This document shows positions 8,297 through 17,170 of a DNA stretch of 64,000 nucleotides, piece after piece. Made by a program: the position numbers and the translations under genes. Below the pieces are notes generated by a model. It had not been told where the DNA came from. It saw nothing but the letters and a program-made list of their open reading frames with translations, and did not search any database. The first letter of the stretch is position 1, and every line of letters starts with the position of its first letter. The DNA comes from Cytophagales bacterium (GTDB lineage Bacteria > Bacteroidota > Bacteroidia > Cytophagales > Cyclobacteriaceae), in NCBI GenBank assembly GCA_017303795.1, contig JAFLBR010000016.1, positions 42,413 to 106,412 of the forward strand, given 5' to 3'.

Positions 8297-8803
8297 ATGG
8301 CTATAACGCAAAGTAAACGCATCAAAAGTTTGTCAACCCGGTATCTGGGGTTTTATAAGATGAGCGTACTTTTTGTCTTACTTATTGTGATGGCTTTCCT
8401 TGTTTGGGGTTCTTATATATCGTATCAAAAATCAGGACGATGGTTTATGAACATTTACACCACAATCTATATAAGTTTTATTGCCTGGGGCTGGGTTCGA
8501 ATTAACCGAAACGTACACCAGGTTGAGTTTGATGACGACTTCCTGTACGTAATCCTGAAAGGGCAGGATATTATTATTCCATTAGAGAACATTAAAGACG
8601 TGGATATTAAAACGCTTGGTGGAGTTTACGAAGTGGAATTGTTTCAGGGGGAGCAGTTGGGTAAAAAATTCTATTTTAAACCATCGTTATTTTATCCATT
8701 CAATTTTAAGAAGAAAGACGAGCTGGTGAATGTGTTACGCAGAAATATAAACCGGGCCTATCAAAAGAAACAAGTCTGGCAAACAAATGCGTTGCATAGT
8801 TGA
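8297..8803 (+). CDS. Membrane protein with PH-like C-terminal domain (unknown function)
   Basis: A 168-aa protein with two hydrophobic helices (about 24-45 and 54-70). A soluble segment follows (VEFDDDFLYVILKGQDIIIPLENIKDVDI) whose alternating pattern resembles bacterial PH-like membrane-anchored domains. The basic C-terminus ends RRNINRAYQKK. Divergent from the dehydrogenase gene, 40 bp away. No specific function is known to me; the domain assignment is an inference from pattern only. Confidence 0.65.
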   Translation: MAITQSKRIKSLSTRYLGFYKMSVLFVLLIVMAFLVWGSYISYQKSGRWFMNIYTTIYISFIAWGWVRINRNVHQVEFDDDFLYVILKGQDIIIPLENIKDVDIKTLGGVYEVELFQGEQLGKKFYFKPSLFYPFNFKKKDELVNVLRRNINRAYQKKQVWQTNALHS

Positions 8804-8835
8804 AGGTTAACCGCAAAGACGCTGAGCCGCAAAGG
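8804..8835 (+). repeat. Degenerate 8-bp repeats after a stop codon
   Basis: Directly after the TGA ending at 8803 come four in-phase 8-bp units, among them cgcaaaga and cgcaaagg. Same behaviour as the 7-bp arrays elsewhere: the array starts at the stop codon. Confidence 0.55.
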
Positions 8836-8860
8836 ATCGAATGCTGTAATGATGGGACGT

Positions 8861-8955
8861 CTAAAGCAATTCTACCGTAACCTCCTTTGCCAAACCCATC
8901 GCGTTAAAGCGTAATACTAATTGCTGATTTTCTACGATTGAATCTGCGTGAGCAA
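8861..8955 (-). pseudogene. Remnant of the 3' end of the lipoprotein gene at 9875-10237
   Basis: 8870-8948 aligns without gaps to 9884-9962, the 3' end of the intact lipoprotein gene, with 73 of 79 bases identical. All six differences are silent third-position changes, so the peptide ADSIVENQQLVLRFNAMG and the following LAKEVTVE are kept. The copy then ends in its own TAG. Homology stops abruptly at 8949, toward the Fic gene. It is the tail of a diverged allele separated from the intact gene by fic. Confidence 0.85.
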
Positions 8956-8995
8956 ATCAAGAATTTCCACCATGGTTAAGTACTTAACTTGATTT
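8954..8995. terminator. Nested inverted repeats after fic
   Basis: AAATCAAG (8954-8961) and CTTGATTT (8988-8995) enclose a region ending in the perfect 14-bp palindrome GTTAAGTACTTAAC (8975-8988). It lies just past the Fic stop and could terminate that transcript. The AAGTACTT core recurs in the palindrome at 5534. Confidence 0.4.
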
Positions 8996-9020
8996 AGCAG
9001 GTAGATGGAGATTTCTATTT

Positions 9021-9848
9021 TTATTGTAAAAAGAATAACGAGAAGGCGGGCCCTGAACCAGAACGCTTATTTATTTGCGGTTGTTTCATAGCGGCTTCAT
9101 ACTTAACCTGAAGTTCTTTTAACCAATTTATATGCTGAGCACCTAAAAACGCTACGATGGCATCGAGGTTCCGATCATCTGTACTTTTTTGCAAGGCTTC
9201 AAAATAAGCAATCTTATATTCAGCTCTCACTACTGTTAGCGGCTGATTATGGTAAGCTTGAATAAAGTTCATTAGTAGTCTGCTAACCCGCCCATTCCCA
9301 TCACTAAACGGGTGTATATTTACAAGATCATAGTGCGCAGCAAATGCAAGCGCGTGAATATCTTCTACTGTACTGGCTATGGTTATCCGCTCCTGAAGCG
9401 ATTCGGCTAATGCATTAACTGAACCTGGTACTTTGTCAAAATTCATAAAGTAGGCCTTTCCGGCAGTAACCATTACCTTTCTGTAATCTCCCTTAGTTTC
9501 ATCCGTATTTCCCGAAACGGAATTCACGATTATCCCGGTACGGTGCATTACTTTGGCTGCTATTTCTTTAATAAAATCAGGTGTAATCTTTCGTTTCGCT
9601 TTAGCGGCAGACAGCACGAATGTTAGGGCTTCATGATGGTCTAATACCATATCATGGTGAGAATGCTTTTTCCCGCCTGTGCTAAAGCCGTTATCAATTA
9701 AATTTTTTGCTTCGTCCAGAGTTAACGTTGAGCCTTCAATCTGTGTGCTGTGCGCTGTGATGGCAATATGATTAAAGTCATCAATATTAAGGGCAGCACC
9801 GGCTGTCTTAATATACAGGTCGTTCACTTTCGTAAATTCTTCCCACAT
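9021..9848 (-). CDS. Fic-domain AMP transferase, class II
   Basis: Fic enzymes transfer AMP (or related groups) from a nucleotide to protein hydroxyls. The catalytic loop HPFSDGNGR (residues 179-187) matches the HxFx(D/E)GNGR consensus, with His179 catalytic. An N-terminal inhibitory helix STQIEG (34-39, Glu38) matches [S/T]xxxE[G/N]; its position before the Fic core defines a class II, self-inhibited Fic protein. No membrane segment. It lies between the intact lipoprotein gene and a remnant of the same gene's 3' end, which suggests it arrived by recombination. No partner antitoxin gene is seen. The target is unknown. Confidence 0.93.
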   Translation of the reverse strand: MWEEFTKVNDLYIKTAGAALNIDDFNHIAITAHSTQIEGSTLTLDEAKNLIDNGFSTGGKKHSHHDMVLDHHEALTFVLSAAKAKRKITPDFIKEIAAKVMHRTGIIVNSVSGNTDETKGDYRKVMVTAGKAYFMNFDKVPGSVNALAESLQERITIASTVEDIHALAFAAHYDLVNIHPFSDGNGRVSRLLMNFIQAYHNQPLTVVRAEYKIAYFEALQKSTDDRNLDAIVAFLGAQHINWLKELQVKYEAAMKQPQINKRSGSGPAFSLFFLQ

Positions 9849-9874
9849 AAAATTTAACTTTAAAAACCCTGAAT

Positions 9875-10237
9875 TTACAACTTTTCAACCGTAACCTCTT
9901 TGGCCAAACCCATCGCGTTAAAGCGTAACACCAATTGCTGATTTTCTACTATTGAATCTGCGCAAACCTTGCCGGGATCAACATCGTAATAATAAAACTT
10001 CTGATTGCGTTTGTAAAGTTCGTTGCGGTCGGGGCGGCCCAACAGTTCGATAACATCTTTTTCGGATAAGCCTTTCAGTTCTTCCAATTGATTAATCAAA
10101 TGCGAAATATTTTGTTCGCGGAAACGCTGGCAGCCGTTCTTATCTTCTTTCCACTGCACTAAATCAAGAGGCGATAAATCGGGCATGGGCTTACCACATG
10201 CAATTAACACCACACTAAGAAACAACCACTTTTTCAT
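9875..10237 (-). CDS. Small lipoprotein with SmpA/BamE-like region
   Basis: An exported lipoprotein of 120 aa (starting at MKKW, 10237; an ATG two codons upstream at 10243 is also possible). The signal peptide ends with a lipobox VLIACGKP. The segment LEELKGLSEKDVIELLGRPD followed by KFYYYDVDPG resembles the BamE/SmpA fold, where a helix and the LLGxP turn precede beta strands; this is an inference. The start lies within the end of the desaturase gene, so they form one transcript. The 3' end exists as a second, silent-diverged copy at 8861-8955. Confidence 0.75.
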   Translation of the reverse strand: MKKWLFLSVVLIACGKPMPDLSPLDLVQWKEDKNGCQRFREQNISHLINQLEELKGLSEKDVIELLGRPDRNELYKRNQKFYYYDVDPGKVCADSIVENQQLVLRFNAMGLAKEVTVEKL

Positions 10238-11444
10238 TTCCATCAGATAAAGAGTAAAACCAAATTGCAGAGAGCAGTGCGTAAAGCGCGGCTACTATGT
10301 AAGCGTAAACCGGTAAAAGCCAGGCATACGTTAGAGCCACAGCAATTGCGGTAAACAAAATTATTCTCAGCCACTCTGCTATACGTACCCATTGCTTTTG
10401 TTCAAACAACACTCCGCAGTTAACAACCCACATAGAAATTAATGTGGCTGCAATTGCTTTCTCGCCCATGCTATAGTTTTTCTGTGTAAACAAAAAGAAC
10501 GCGGTAACCGCCAGGCAAATGATGTACTGAAACAACACATAATAATTTAAGCGCACCGGGTAGGAGGGATTGTATTTTTTGTAATCCTTTTGCACTTCGG
10601 GTGCTGCGCGATAACCACCCAACGATTTCGGCAACCAACCGGGCTTCTTAAACAAGTATTTTAATTTATCGCTCCAGTCTGGTATCAGCTTCAATTCTTT
10701 CGACATCTCAGCATAATGGCTGAAGTTAGCCCAAACGGGGTTCAAACTATTAAGCGGTTTTGTAATGCCATACGTGGGGCGTTCTTCTTCGGCTTGAAAC
10801 GTACCAAACATTTTATCCCATATAATTAACGAGCCCGCATGATTCTTATCTATGTATTTTGGATTGCGCCCATGATGCACCCGGTGGTGTGAAGGCGTGT
10901 TAAAAATATATTCGAACCAGCCCATCTTGTTAATGGTTTCGGTGTGAATCCAGAATTGATACAACGTATTCAAAGCCGAGATCAACGCAAAGTGCAGGGT
11001 ATCAAATCCCAGCAAGGCAATAGGTAAACTAAATCCAAATGTCCAGATAACCTGAAAGCTGCTTTGCCGCAGTGCCACCGATAAATTATATTCTTCACTT
11101 TGGTGATGTACCACATGGCCGCCCCAAAACAAATTTATTTCGTGGCTCATACGATGCGCCCAGTAATAGGCCAGATCCACCAACAGAAAAAGAACTAACC
11201 AGTAAATCCAGTTTTTATTTTCCCACGTAAAAAGCGCGAAATTATTATACAGCAACTCGTACACTCCAATCGCGAACACGCGCATAAACAAACCCGACAG
11301 CTGCGAGGTTATACCACAACTCAGGTTGGCGATGGCATCGGGCATGCGATACAGTTTTTTGTGCGAAAGCCGTTCTACCACCAGTTCAATTCCTATCAGG
11401 ATGAAAAAGATGGGAATGGATAAAACGATCGGGTTGAGATTCAA
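10215..11444 (-). CDS. Sterol desaturase/fatty acid hydroxylase family membrane protein, AGMO-like
   Basis: Di-iron membrane oxygenase family. The eight-histidine signature is visible as HRMSH (97-101), HVVHH (110-114) and HHRVHH (186-191), in a protein with several hydrophobic helices. The stretch HQSEEYNLSVALRQS resembles alkylglycerol monooxygenase (AGMO) proteins more than C-5 sterol desaturases, so cleavage or hydroxylation of ether or other lipids is a plausible role. The C-terminal third (300-409) is an additional multi-helix membrane region. Its 3' end overlaps the lipoprotein gene by about 23-29 bp. Confidence 0.85.
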   Translation of the reverse strand: MNLNPIVLSIPIFFILIGIELVVERLSHKKLYRMPDAIANLSCGITSQLSGLFMRVFAIGVYELLYNNFALFTWENKNWIYWLVLFLLVDLAYYWAHRMSHEINLFWGGHVVHHQSEEYNLSVALRQSSFQVIWTFGFSLPIALLGFDTLHFALISALNTLYQFWIHTETINKMGWFEYIFNTPSHHRVHHGRNPKYIDKNHAGSLIIWDKMFGTFQAEEERPTYGITKPLNSLNPVWANFSHYAEMSKELKLIPDWSDKLKYLFKKPGWLPKSLGGYRAAPEVQKDYKKYNPSYPVRLNYYVLFQYIICLAVTAFFLFTQKNYSMGEKAIAATLISMWVVNCGVLFEQKQWVRIAEWLRIILFTAIAVALTYAWLLPVYAYIVAALYALLSAIWFYSLSDGNEKVVVS

Positions 11445-11462
11445 GCGGAAACGTTAGTTTTG
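11434..11462 (+). promoter_or_regulatory. Bacteroidota-type promoter
   Basis: TTG (11434-11436), 18 bp, then TAGTTTTG (11455-11462), an exact TAnnTTTG -7 box, 18 bp before the ATG at 11480. It overlaps the 5' end of the divergent desaturase gene. Confidence 0.6.
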
Positions 11463-11479
11463 CGATCAAATTTAAGCAG

Positions 11480-11908
11480 ATGACATTAAAGATTTTAAAA
11501 GGCGTTTGGTTCTTTTCGGTGTTGGGCCTGTTGGGAATGTTTTTTTATGTGTATGCTGGTCTGCCTGAGTTGGTTACCCTTTGGGATGGCCCCGAACCGA
11601 TTACCATTACACGGAACGGCCTTTTCTATACGCTCATTCTTACTATTGGTTTATTGAACGCAACCGTTTATCTGGTGCGCCAACTCTTGGCAAATAATCC
11701 GGGTTTTGTTGCCTGGTTTTATGGTATGATGGCCACCATTAATTTGTTCATCATAGCGGTGCTGGGTTTTGTGCATGTGTTTAACGGTGGCGATCGTTAC
11801 GATTACACCCGCATGGCACCGGCTATTTACGGAAGCCTGATTCTGGCAGGTGTGTGGCTGATCAGTTGGCCAGTGATTAAAATCTTTCAAAAATTTTCGA
11901 CCAAATAA
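11480..11908 (+). CDS. Four-helix membrane protein of unknown function
   Basis: A 142-aa protein with four hydrophobic segments (about residues 8-30, 46-66, 78-102 and 115-136). Between helices are short charged loops such as LWDGPEPITITRN and NGGDRYDYTRM. No catalytic motif is apparent and I do not recognise the family. It stands alone with its own promoter-like box and is followed by a 260-bp gap before parE. Confidence 0.65.
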   Translation: MTLKILKGVWFFSVLGLLGMFFYVYAGLPELVTLWDGPEPITITRNGLFYTLILTIGLLNATVYLVRQLLANNPGFVAWFYGMMATINLFIIAVLGFVHVFNGGDRYDYTRMAPAIYGSLILAGVWLISWPVIKIFQKFSTK

Positions 11909-12084
11909 TCGGTTAGAAATTCTCACTTCCATTTGCTGAAAATCAGAATCTTAACATTCGGCAATTAATGTGATCTGACAAGGGTGCTTGCTAACCTCGC
12001 ACTTGATGTAAATCTATTTTTGCTGTTACTTAGAACTGATTTGAGATCGGTTAAAATTTTTTAAATCACTTTCAAATCAGTGTG

Positions 12085-12131
12085 TTGAATCAGAATTGAC
12101 ATTTCTCAATAGAGATTCTGATCAATTTTTT
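12085..12131 (+). terminator. Hairpin followed by T-run, upstream of parE
   Basis: TTGAATCAGAAT (12085-12096) pairs with ATTCTGATCAA (12115-12125), with one bulged A and an 18-nt loop, followed by six T. It may terminate the upstream gene or act as a leader structure for parE. TAATCTTTG just after it (12131-12139) resembles a -7 box with one extra base. Confidence 0.45.
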
Positions 12132-12168
12132 AATCTTTGCGCGACTTTAAAAAAAGAGGTTTTACATC

Positions 12169-14049
12169 ATGGCTAAAGAAATGGAGTACAACGAATCCAG
12201 TATTCGTTCGCTTGATTGGCGTGAGCACATCCGGCTGCGTCCGGGTATGTACATTGGTAAGTTGGGCGATGGTTCCGCTAAGGACGATGGTATTTATGTG
12301 TTGGTGAAAGAGGTAATCGATAACTCTATTGATGAACACATGATGGGTTATGGAAAAGTGATTGAGGTTACCATTACCGAACAGAAAGTTACTGTGCGCG
12401 ATTATGGCCGCGGCATTCCGTTAGGCAAAGTGGTGGATGTAGTTTCTAAAATCAACACCGGTGCCAAATACGATTCCGGTGCTTTTCAAAAGTCGGTAGG
12501 GTTAAATGGTGTGGGTACCAAAGCAGTAAATGCACTGTCCAACTATTTTAAGGTACAGGCTTTTCGCGATGGTAAAACCAAAGTGGCTGAGTTTAAGAAA
12601 GGGGTACTGACCACCGATGCGAAAGAAACTAAAACCACCGATAAGAACGGAACCTATGTTGAGTTTGAACCGGATAATACCATGTTCAAGCATTATCATT
12701 TCATTCCGGAGTACCTGGATGATCTGATGTGGAACTACGCTTTCCTCAATGCGGGACTTACCATTAATTACAATGGCAGAAAGTTTTATTCCAAAGAAGG
12801 CTTGCTCGATTTATTGAAACAGAAGTCAGATGCAGAAGACATCCGCTACCCGATCATTCACTTTAAAGGCGATGATATAGAAGTTGCGCTTACTCACGGC
12901 AGTCAGTATGGTGAAGAATACTACTCGTTTGTAAATGGCCAGAATACCACACAAGGCGGCACACACTTAGCCGCTTTTCGCGAAGGTGTAGTGCGTGGAG
13001 TACGCGATTTTTACAAGAAAGATTTTGATGCAGCCGATATCCGCGCCAGCATTATTGCTTCTATTGCCGTACGAGTGCAAGAGCCCGTTTTCGAATCGCA
13101 GACTAAAACCAAACTGGGTTCGCTTAACATGGCACCCGATGGAGCAACGGTAAAAAATTTCGTGGGCGATTTCGTAGCCAAAGAATTAGAAATCTACCTG
13201 CATAAAAATTCGGCTGTAGCCGAGGCTATGCTGAAACGCATTCTGCAATCGGAACGCGAGCGCAAAGAAATTGCCGGTATTAAAAAACTGGCGAACGAAA
13301 GAGCCAAGAAAGCAAACCTGCATAATAAAAAACTACGCGACTGCCGGTTTCATTTCGATGATGAGAAAGGAGAGAAGGGTGCTGAGTCGATGATCTTTAT
13401 TACCGAGGGTGATTCTGCTTCGGGTTCTATTACCAAATCACGCAATGTAGAAACGCAGGCGGTGTTCAGCTTACGCGGAAAGCCATTGAACAGTTTTGGC
13501 CTCACCAAAAAAGTGGTTTACGAAAACGAAGAGTTTAACTTATTGCAGCACGCGCTCAATATAGAAGATGGCCTGGATGGCTTGCGTTATAATAAAGTGA
13601 TTGTAGCTACCGATGCCGATGTGGATGGTATGCACATTCGGTTATTGTTAATGACATTCTTCCTGCAATTCTTCCCCGACCTGGTAAAATCGGGGCATGT
13701 GTACATTCTGGAAACACCGTTGTTCCGCGTACGCAATAAAAAAGAAACCATCTATTGTTATAGCGAAGAAGAGAAGCAAGCAGCTGTAAGTAAGTTGGGT
13801 AGCAAACCAGAGATTACGCGCTTCAAAGGACTGGGAGAAATTTCGCCCGATGAATTTGGAACGTTTATAGGAGAGGATATTCGCCTGCAACCCGTTAACA
13901 TCGACAAAGAAAAACACCTTCAAAAAACACTTGAGTTCTACATGGGCAAAAACACACCCGATAGACAAGAGTTTATTATTGAAAATCTGCGCATTGAATT
14001 AGATGCCGTGGAGGCAAAGGCTGAGTTGGTGGAGAGTGAGGGGGAATAG
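12169..14049 (+). CDS. parE: DNA topoisomerase IV subunit B
   Basis: ATPase subunit of topoisomerase IV, which decatenates daughter chromosomes with ParC. GHKL ATPase domain: [37 protein letters not shown] and [14 protein letters not shown]. The transducer domain ends with the conserved QTKTKLG. The TOPRIM domain has [16 protein letters not shown] and [12 protein letters not shown], and the C-terminal segment has [13 protein letters not shown]. 626 aa is normal for ParE/GyrB without insertion. It is ParE rather than GyrB because it precedes parC, and a separate gyrB lies at 31.8 kb. Its stop codon directly abuts the heptamer repeat element. Confidence 0.96.
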   Translation: MAKEMEYNESSIRSLDWREHIRLRPGMYIGKLGDGSAKDDGIYVLVKEVIDNSIDEHMMGYGKVIEVTITEQKVTVRDYGRGIPLGKVVDVVSKINTGAKYDSGAFQKSVGLNGVGTKAVNALSNYFKVQAFRDGKTKVAEFKKGVLTTDAKETKTTDKNGTYVEFEPDNTMFKHYHFIPEYLDDLMWNYAFLNAGLTINYNGRKFYSKEGLLDLLKQKSDAEDIRYPIIHFKGDDIEVALTHGSQYGEEYYSFVNGQNTTQGGTHLAAFREGVVRGVRDFYKKDFDAADIRASIIASIAVRVQEPVFESQTKTKLGSLNMAPDGATVKNFVGDFVAKELEIYLHKNSAVAEAMLKRILQSERERKEIAGIKKLANERAKKANLHNKKLRDCRFHFDDEKGEKGAESMIFITEGDSASGSITKSRNVETQAVFSLRGKPLNSFGLTKKVVYENEEFNLLQHALNIEDGLDGLRYNKVIVATDADVDGMHIRLLLMTFFLQFFPDLVKSGHVYILETPLFRVRNKKETIYCYSEEEKQAAVSKLGSKPEITRFKGLGEISPDEFGTFIGEDIRLQPVNIDKEKHLQKTLEFYMGKNTPDRQEFIIENLRIELDAVEAKAELVESEGE

Positions 14050-14253
14050 GCGTTAGTAGTTAGTATTTAGTCCTTAGTCCTTAGTCCTTAGTATTGAGGA
14101 AGTAGCAATAAGAAGTTAGTAAGTGGTAATCAGTAAGAAGTTAACGGTAATCGGTTGGCAGTAATCAGTAGGCTGTAGTCCGGTATTATTTGTTAAGGGC
14201 CAAACAAATTGAGTAACCAGAAACAAGCAACCAGCAACAAGAACTAAGCAATG
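14050..14253 (+). repeat. Heptamer dyad element filling the parE-parC gap
   Basis: From the base after the parE stop, 19 consecutive 7-bp units run in phase to 14182; nearly all end in AG or GG (for example tccttag three times, taatcag twice). After a 29-bp spacer a right arm of six units from 14212 carries AC (agcaacc, agcaaca) and runs into the parC start codon. The arms are G/T-rich and A/C-rich respectively, giving loose dyad symmetry. See findings. Confidence 0.85.
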
Positions 14254-17127
14254 AGTAAGAAAAAAGTAAAGATTGTTAAAGACGAAAATGGCGAATCAAT
14301 CCACGAACTGGAGTCGCTGGATGGTTTGTATCAAAACTGGTTTTTGGATTATGCCTCGTATGTAATTCTGGAGCGGGCCGTGCCGCGCATTGAAGATGGC
14401 TTAAAACCAGTGCAGCGTAGAATTGCGCATTCATTAAAGGAGATGGACGATGGTCGTTTTAACAAAGTGGCCAACGTAATTGGTAGTACCATGCAATATC
14501 ACCCGCATGGCGATGCTGCCATTGGCGAAGCGATTGTAAACATCGGCCAGAAAGATTTATTGTTAGATACACAAGGTAACTGGGGCGATGTGCGCACAGG
14601 CGACAGCGCAGCGGCTCCACGTTATATAGAAGCACGCCTTTCCAAATTTGCGCTTGATGTAGTCTATAATGCACAAACTACAGAGTGGCAATTGAGTTAT
14701 GATGGCCGCAAGAAAGAACCCGTTACGCTGCCGGTAAAATTTCCGTTGTTGCTGGCGCAAGGGGTAGAAGGTATTGCCGTTGGTCTATCAACCAAAATTC
14801 TTCCGCACAACTTTGTAGAGTTAATCAAAGCTTCGATTGATGTACTGAAAGGCAAGAACCCTAAAATCTATCCTGACTTTTTAACGGGTGGTATTGCTGA
14901 TTTTACAGAGTACGATCAGGGCTTTCGTGGTGGTAAAATTAAAGTACGCGCCAAAATTGAAATCGTAGACAAGAAGACACTGGCCATCAAAGAAATTCCG
15001 TTCAGCACTACTACCAGTTCGCTGATGGATTCGATTGTGAAGGCGAGCGAGAAAGGTAAGATCAAAGTAAAACAGGTTGTTGATAACACCGCTAAAGATG
15101 TTGAGATTCAGGTGCACCTGCAATCGGGTATTTCGCCTGAAGTTGCGATAGATGCGCTGTATGCCTTTACGGATTGCGAGATTTCTATTTCACCTAATGC
15201 CTGCGTAATTGTGGAAGACAAGCCACAGTTTATGAAGGTAAACGACATTCTGAAATACAACACCGAACAAACTGTTCAGTTGTTGAAGCAGGAGTTGGAG
15301 ATCAGGAAGAATGAACTGATGGAGAAAATTCTCTTTTCTTCATTAGAAAAAATCTTCATCGAAAAACGCATTTACCGAACAATTGAAGAAATAGAAACAT
15401 TTGAAGCGGTAATTGAAACAGTTGATAAAGGTCTTAAGCCTTACAAAAAACAATTCTACCGCGAGATTACCCGCGATGATATTTTGCGTTTGCTCGAAAT
15501 CCGCATCAAGCGTATTTCCAAATACGATTCGTTTAAGGCCGATGAGTTGCTGAAAGATTTGGAGAATGAGTTGAAGCAAACATTACATCACCTTAAACAT
15601 CTTACCGACTACGCCATTGCCTATTACCAAAACCTGTTGGATAAATATGGTAAAGGCCGCGAACGCAAAACTGAAATCAAGAGTTTCCAGTCCGTAACGG
15701 CTACCGAAGTAATTGCCAACAATCAGAAACTATATGTAAACCGCGAAGATGGTTTTGTAGGGTGGGGCTTGCGCAAAGATGAATTCATTGCGGATTGTTC
15801 TGAACTGGACGACATCATCGTAATCCGTAAAGACGGCAAAGCGTTGGTAAGCCGCATTGGCGAACGTAAGTTTATGGGTAAAGATATTCTGCACATTGGC
15901 GTGTGGAAGAAAGGCGATGAGCGCATGGTGTACAACCTGATTTATAGCGATGGTAAAAGCGGCACCACATTCGCCAAGCGATTTAACATGCCCGCGATTA
16001 TTCGCGATAAAGAATATAACCTCGATCAAGGCAACCCGAACAGTAAAGTACATTACCTGAGCGCCAACCCGAATGGTGAAGCTGAAGTAGTGGAAGTGAA
16101 ACTGAGCCAGAGCAGCACCGCTCGCAAAAAGATTTTCGAGTTCGATTTTTCTGAACTGGAAATTAAAGGTCGTGGGGCGCGTGGTAACACCATTACCAAA
16201 TACCCCGTGCGCAAAGTTGATTTTAAAGAAGCGAAAGGTTCTACCTTAAGCGGATTGAAACTGTGGTTCGATCAGGCTAGTGGCCGGTTAAACAAAGACG
16301 AGCGCGGCAAGTATGTAAATAAGTTTGATGGCGATGATAAAATTCTGGCAGTTACAACCAGTGGTAATTATAAGATCACCAGCTTTGAACTCACCAATCG
16401 CTACGAGCCGGAGAAAACAATTCTGGTAGAGAAGTTTAATCCGAATAAAATAATCTCGGCTGTGTATTGGGATGGCGAGAGCAAACAACATTTTGTAAAA
16501 CGCTTTCTGATTGAGACCAACACATTCGATAAAGAGTTCAACTTTATTAGTGAAGGCATTGGTTCGCGGTTAGAGTTTGCAACCACCAGCGATACGCCTG
16601 AAGTTGAAATTGAATTGGTGAAGGGTAAGGGTAAGGATAAAGAAACCGAAGTAGTAAACCTGGAAGACCTGATAGATGTGAAAGGGTGGAAGTCGGTGGG
16701 CAACAGACTTTCGCAATACAAAGTAACGAAGGTACGGCCGCTGGAAGAGCCCGAAGACAGCGGGGCAGAGGAAGATGATGACGAAGCTGCAAAGGCGACC
16801 GGTACCGGAAAGGGTGGCGAGTCGCCAAAAAAAAAATCAGGCAACGATGAAAGCGATGAAGGGGAAACCTTCAACGAAAACTCAGAAGTCAGCGAGCCCA
16901 TCGTTGAAGACGATGGTCAAACAGCCCTCTTTGGCGAAAAAAAATCCCCCTACGCAGAAGCTTCGGGGGACAGGGAAAAGCCAAAAGGTAAAGTCAAGCC
17001 CAAAGAAGCAAAGCAAGCCGACCTCTTCGGGGAAGAAAAAAAAGAAGTAAAGAAAGAAACGGATGGGGGTGATGATAAGGAAGGCAAAACGTTTACTCCA
17101 GGTGATTCGATAGAGTTGGACTTGTGA
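14251..17127 (+). CDS. parC: DNA topoisomerase IV subunit A with charged C-terminal tail
   Basis: DNA-cleaving subunit of topoisomerase IV. The winged-helix region shows ERAVPRIEDGLKPVQRRI and YHPHGDAAIGEAIV. The active-site tyrosine is Tyr125 in AAAPRYIEARL. A tower and coiled-coil region follow, then a C-terminal region of beta-pinwheel type (about 490-790). Residues after about 800 are a low-complexity Lys/Glu tail not needed for catalysis. At 16945-16970 this tail carries a palindromic repeat that encodes SPYAEASGD. 958 aa is longer than E. coli ParC (752 aa), due mainly to the tail. The start codon lies inside the last repeat unit of the preceding element. Confidence 0.95.
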   Translation: MSKKKVKIVKDENGESIHELESLDGLYQNWFLDYASYVILERAVPRIEDGLKPVQRRIAHSLKEMDDGRFNKVANVIGSTMQYHPHGDAAIGEAIVNIGQKDLLLDTQGNWGDVRTGDSAAAPRYIEARLSKFALDVVYNAQTTEWQLSYDGRKKEPVTLPVKFPLLLAQGVEGIAVGLSTKILPHNFVELIKASIDVLKGKNPKIYPDFLTGGIADFTEYDQGFRGGKIKVRAKIEIVDKKTLAIKEIPFSTTTSSLMDSIVKASEKGKIKVKQVVDNTAKDVEIQVHLQSGISPEVAIDALYAFTDCEISISPNACVIVEDKPQFMKVNDILKYNTEQTVQLLKQELEIRKNELMEKILFSSLEKIFIEKRIYRTIEEIETFEAVIETVDKGLKPYKKQFYREITRDDILRLLEIRIKRISKYDSFKADELLKDLENELKQTLHHLKHLTDYAIAYYQNLLDKYGKGRERKTEIKSFQSVTATEVIANNQKLYVNREDGFVGWGLRKDEFIADCSELDDIIVIRKDGKALVSRIGERKFMGKDILHIGVWKKGDERMVYNLIYSDGKSGTTFAKRFNMPAIIRDKEYNLDQGNPNSKVHYLSANPNGEAEVVEVKLSQSSTARKKIFEFDFSELEIKGRGARGNTITKYPVRKVDFKEAKGSTLSGLKLWFDQASGRLNKDERGKYVNKFDGDDKILAVTTSGNYKITSFELTNRYEPEKTILVEKFNPNKIISAVYWDGESKQHFVKRFLIETNTFDKEFNFISEGIGSRLEFATTSDTPEVEIELVKGKGKDKETEVVNLEDLIDVKGWKSVGNRLSQYKVTKVRPLEEPEDSGAEEDDDEAAKATGTGKGGESPKKKSGNDESDEGETFNENSEVSEPIVEDDGQTALFGEKKSPYAEASGDREKPKGKVKPKEAKQADLFGEEKKEVKKETDGGDDKEGKTFTPGDSIELDL
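16945..16970. repeat. Palindromic repeat inside the parC tail
   Basis: TCCCCC (16945-16950) and GGGGGA (16965-16970) flank a 14-bp middle that contains the palindrome GAAGCTTC. It is read through in frame as SPYAEASGD. The composition differs from the surrounding Lys/Glu tail, suggesting an interspersed palindrome tolerated in a disordered region. Confidence 0.55.
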
Positions 17128-17170
17128 TTACAGAAGTTGTAATGATTTTGGCTTGATATTCGTAAGTGAA

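Noticed and set aside
16401-16901. Reverse-strand serine-rich frame opposite the parC tail
   Set aside because: Its composition is the mirror of the Lys/Glu-rich coding strand; no independent evidence.
17153-17170. TTG start for the small membrane protein after parC
   Set aside because: ATG at 17171 gives a more typical start; the extra six codons are not supported.
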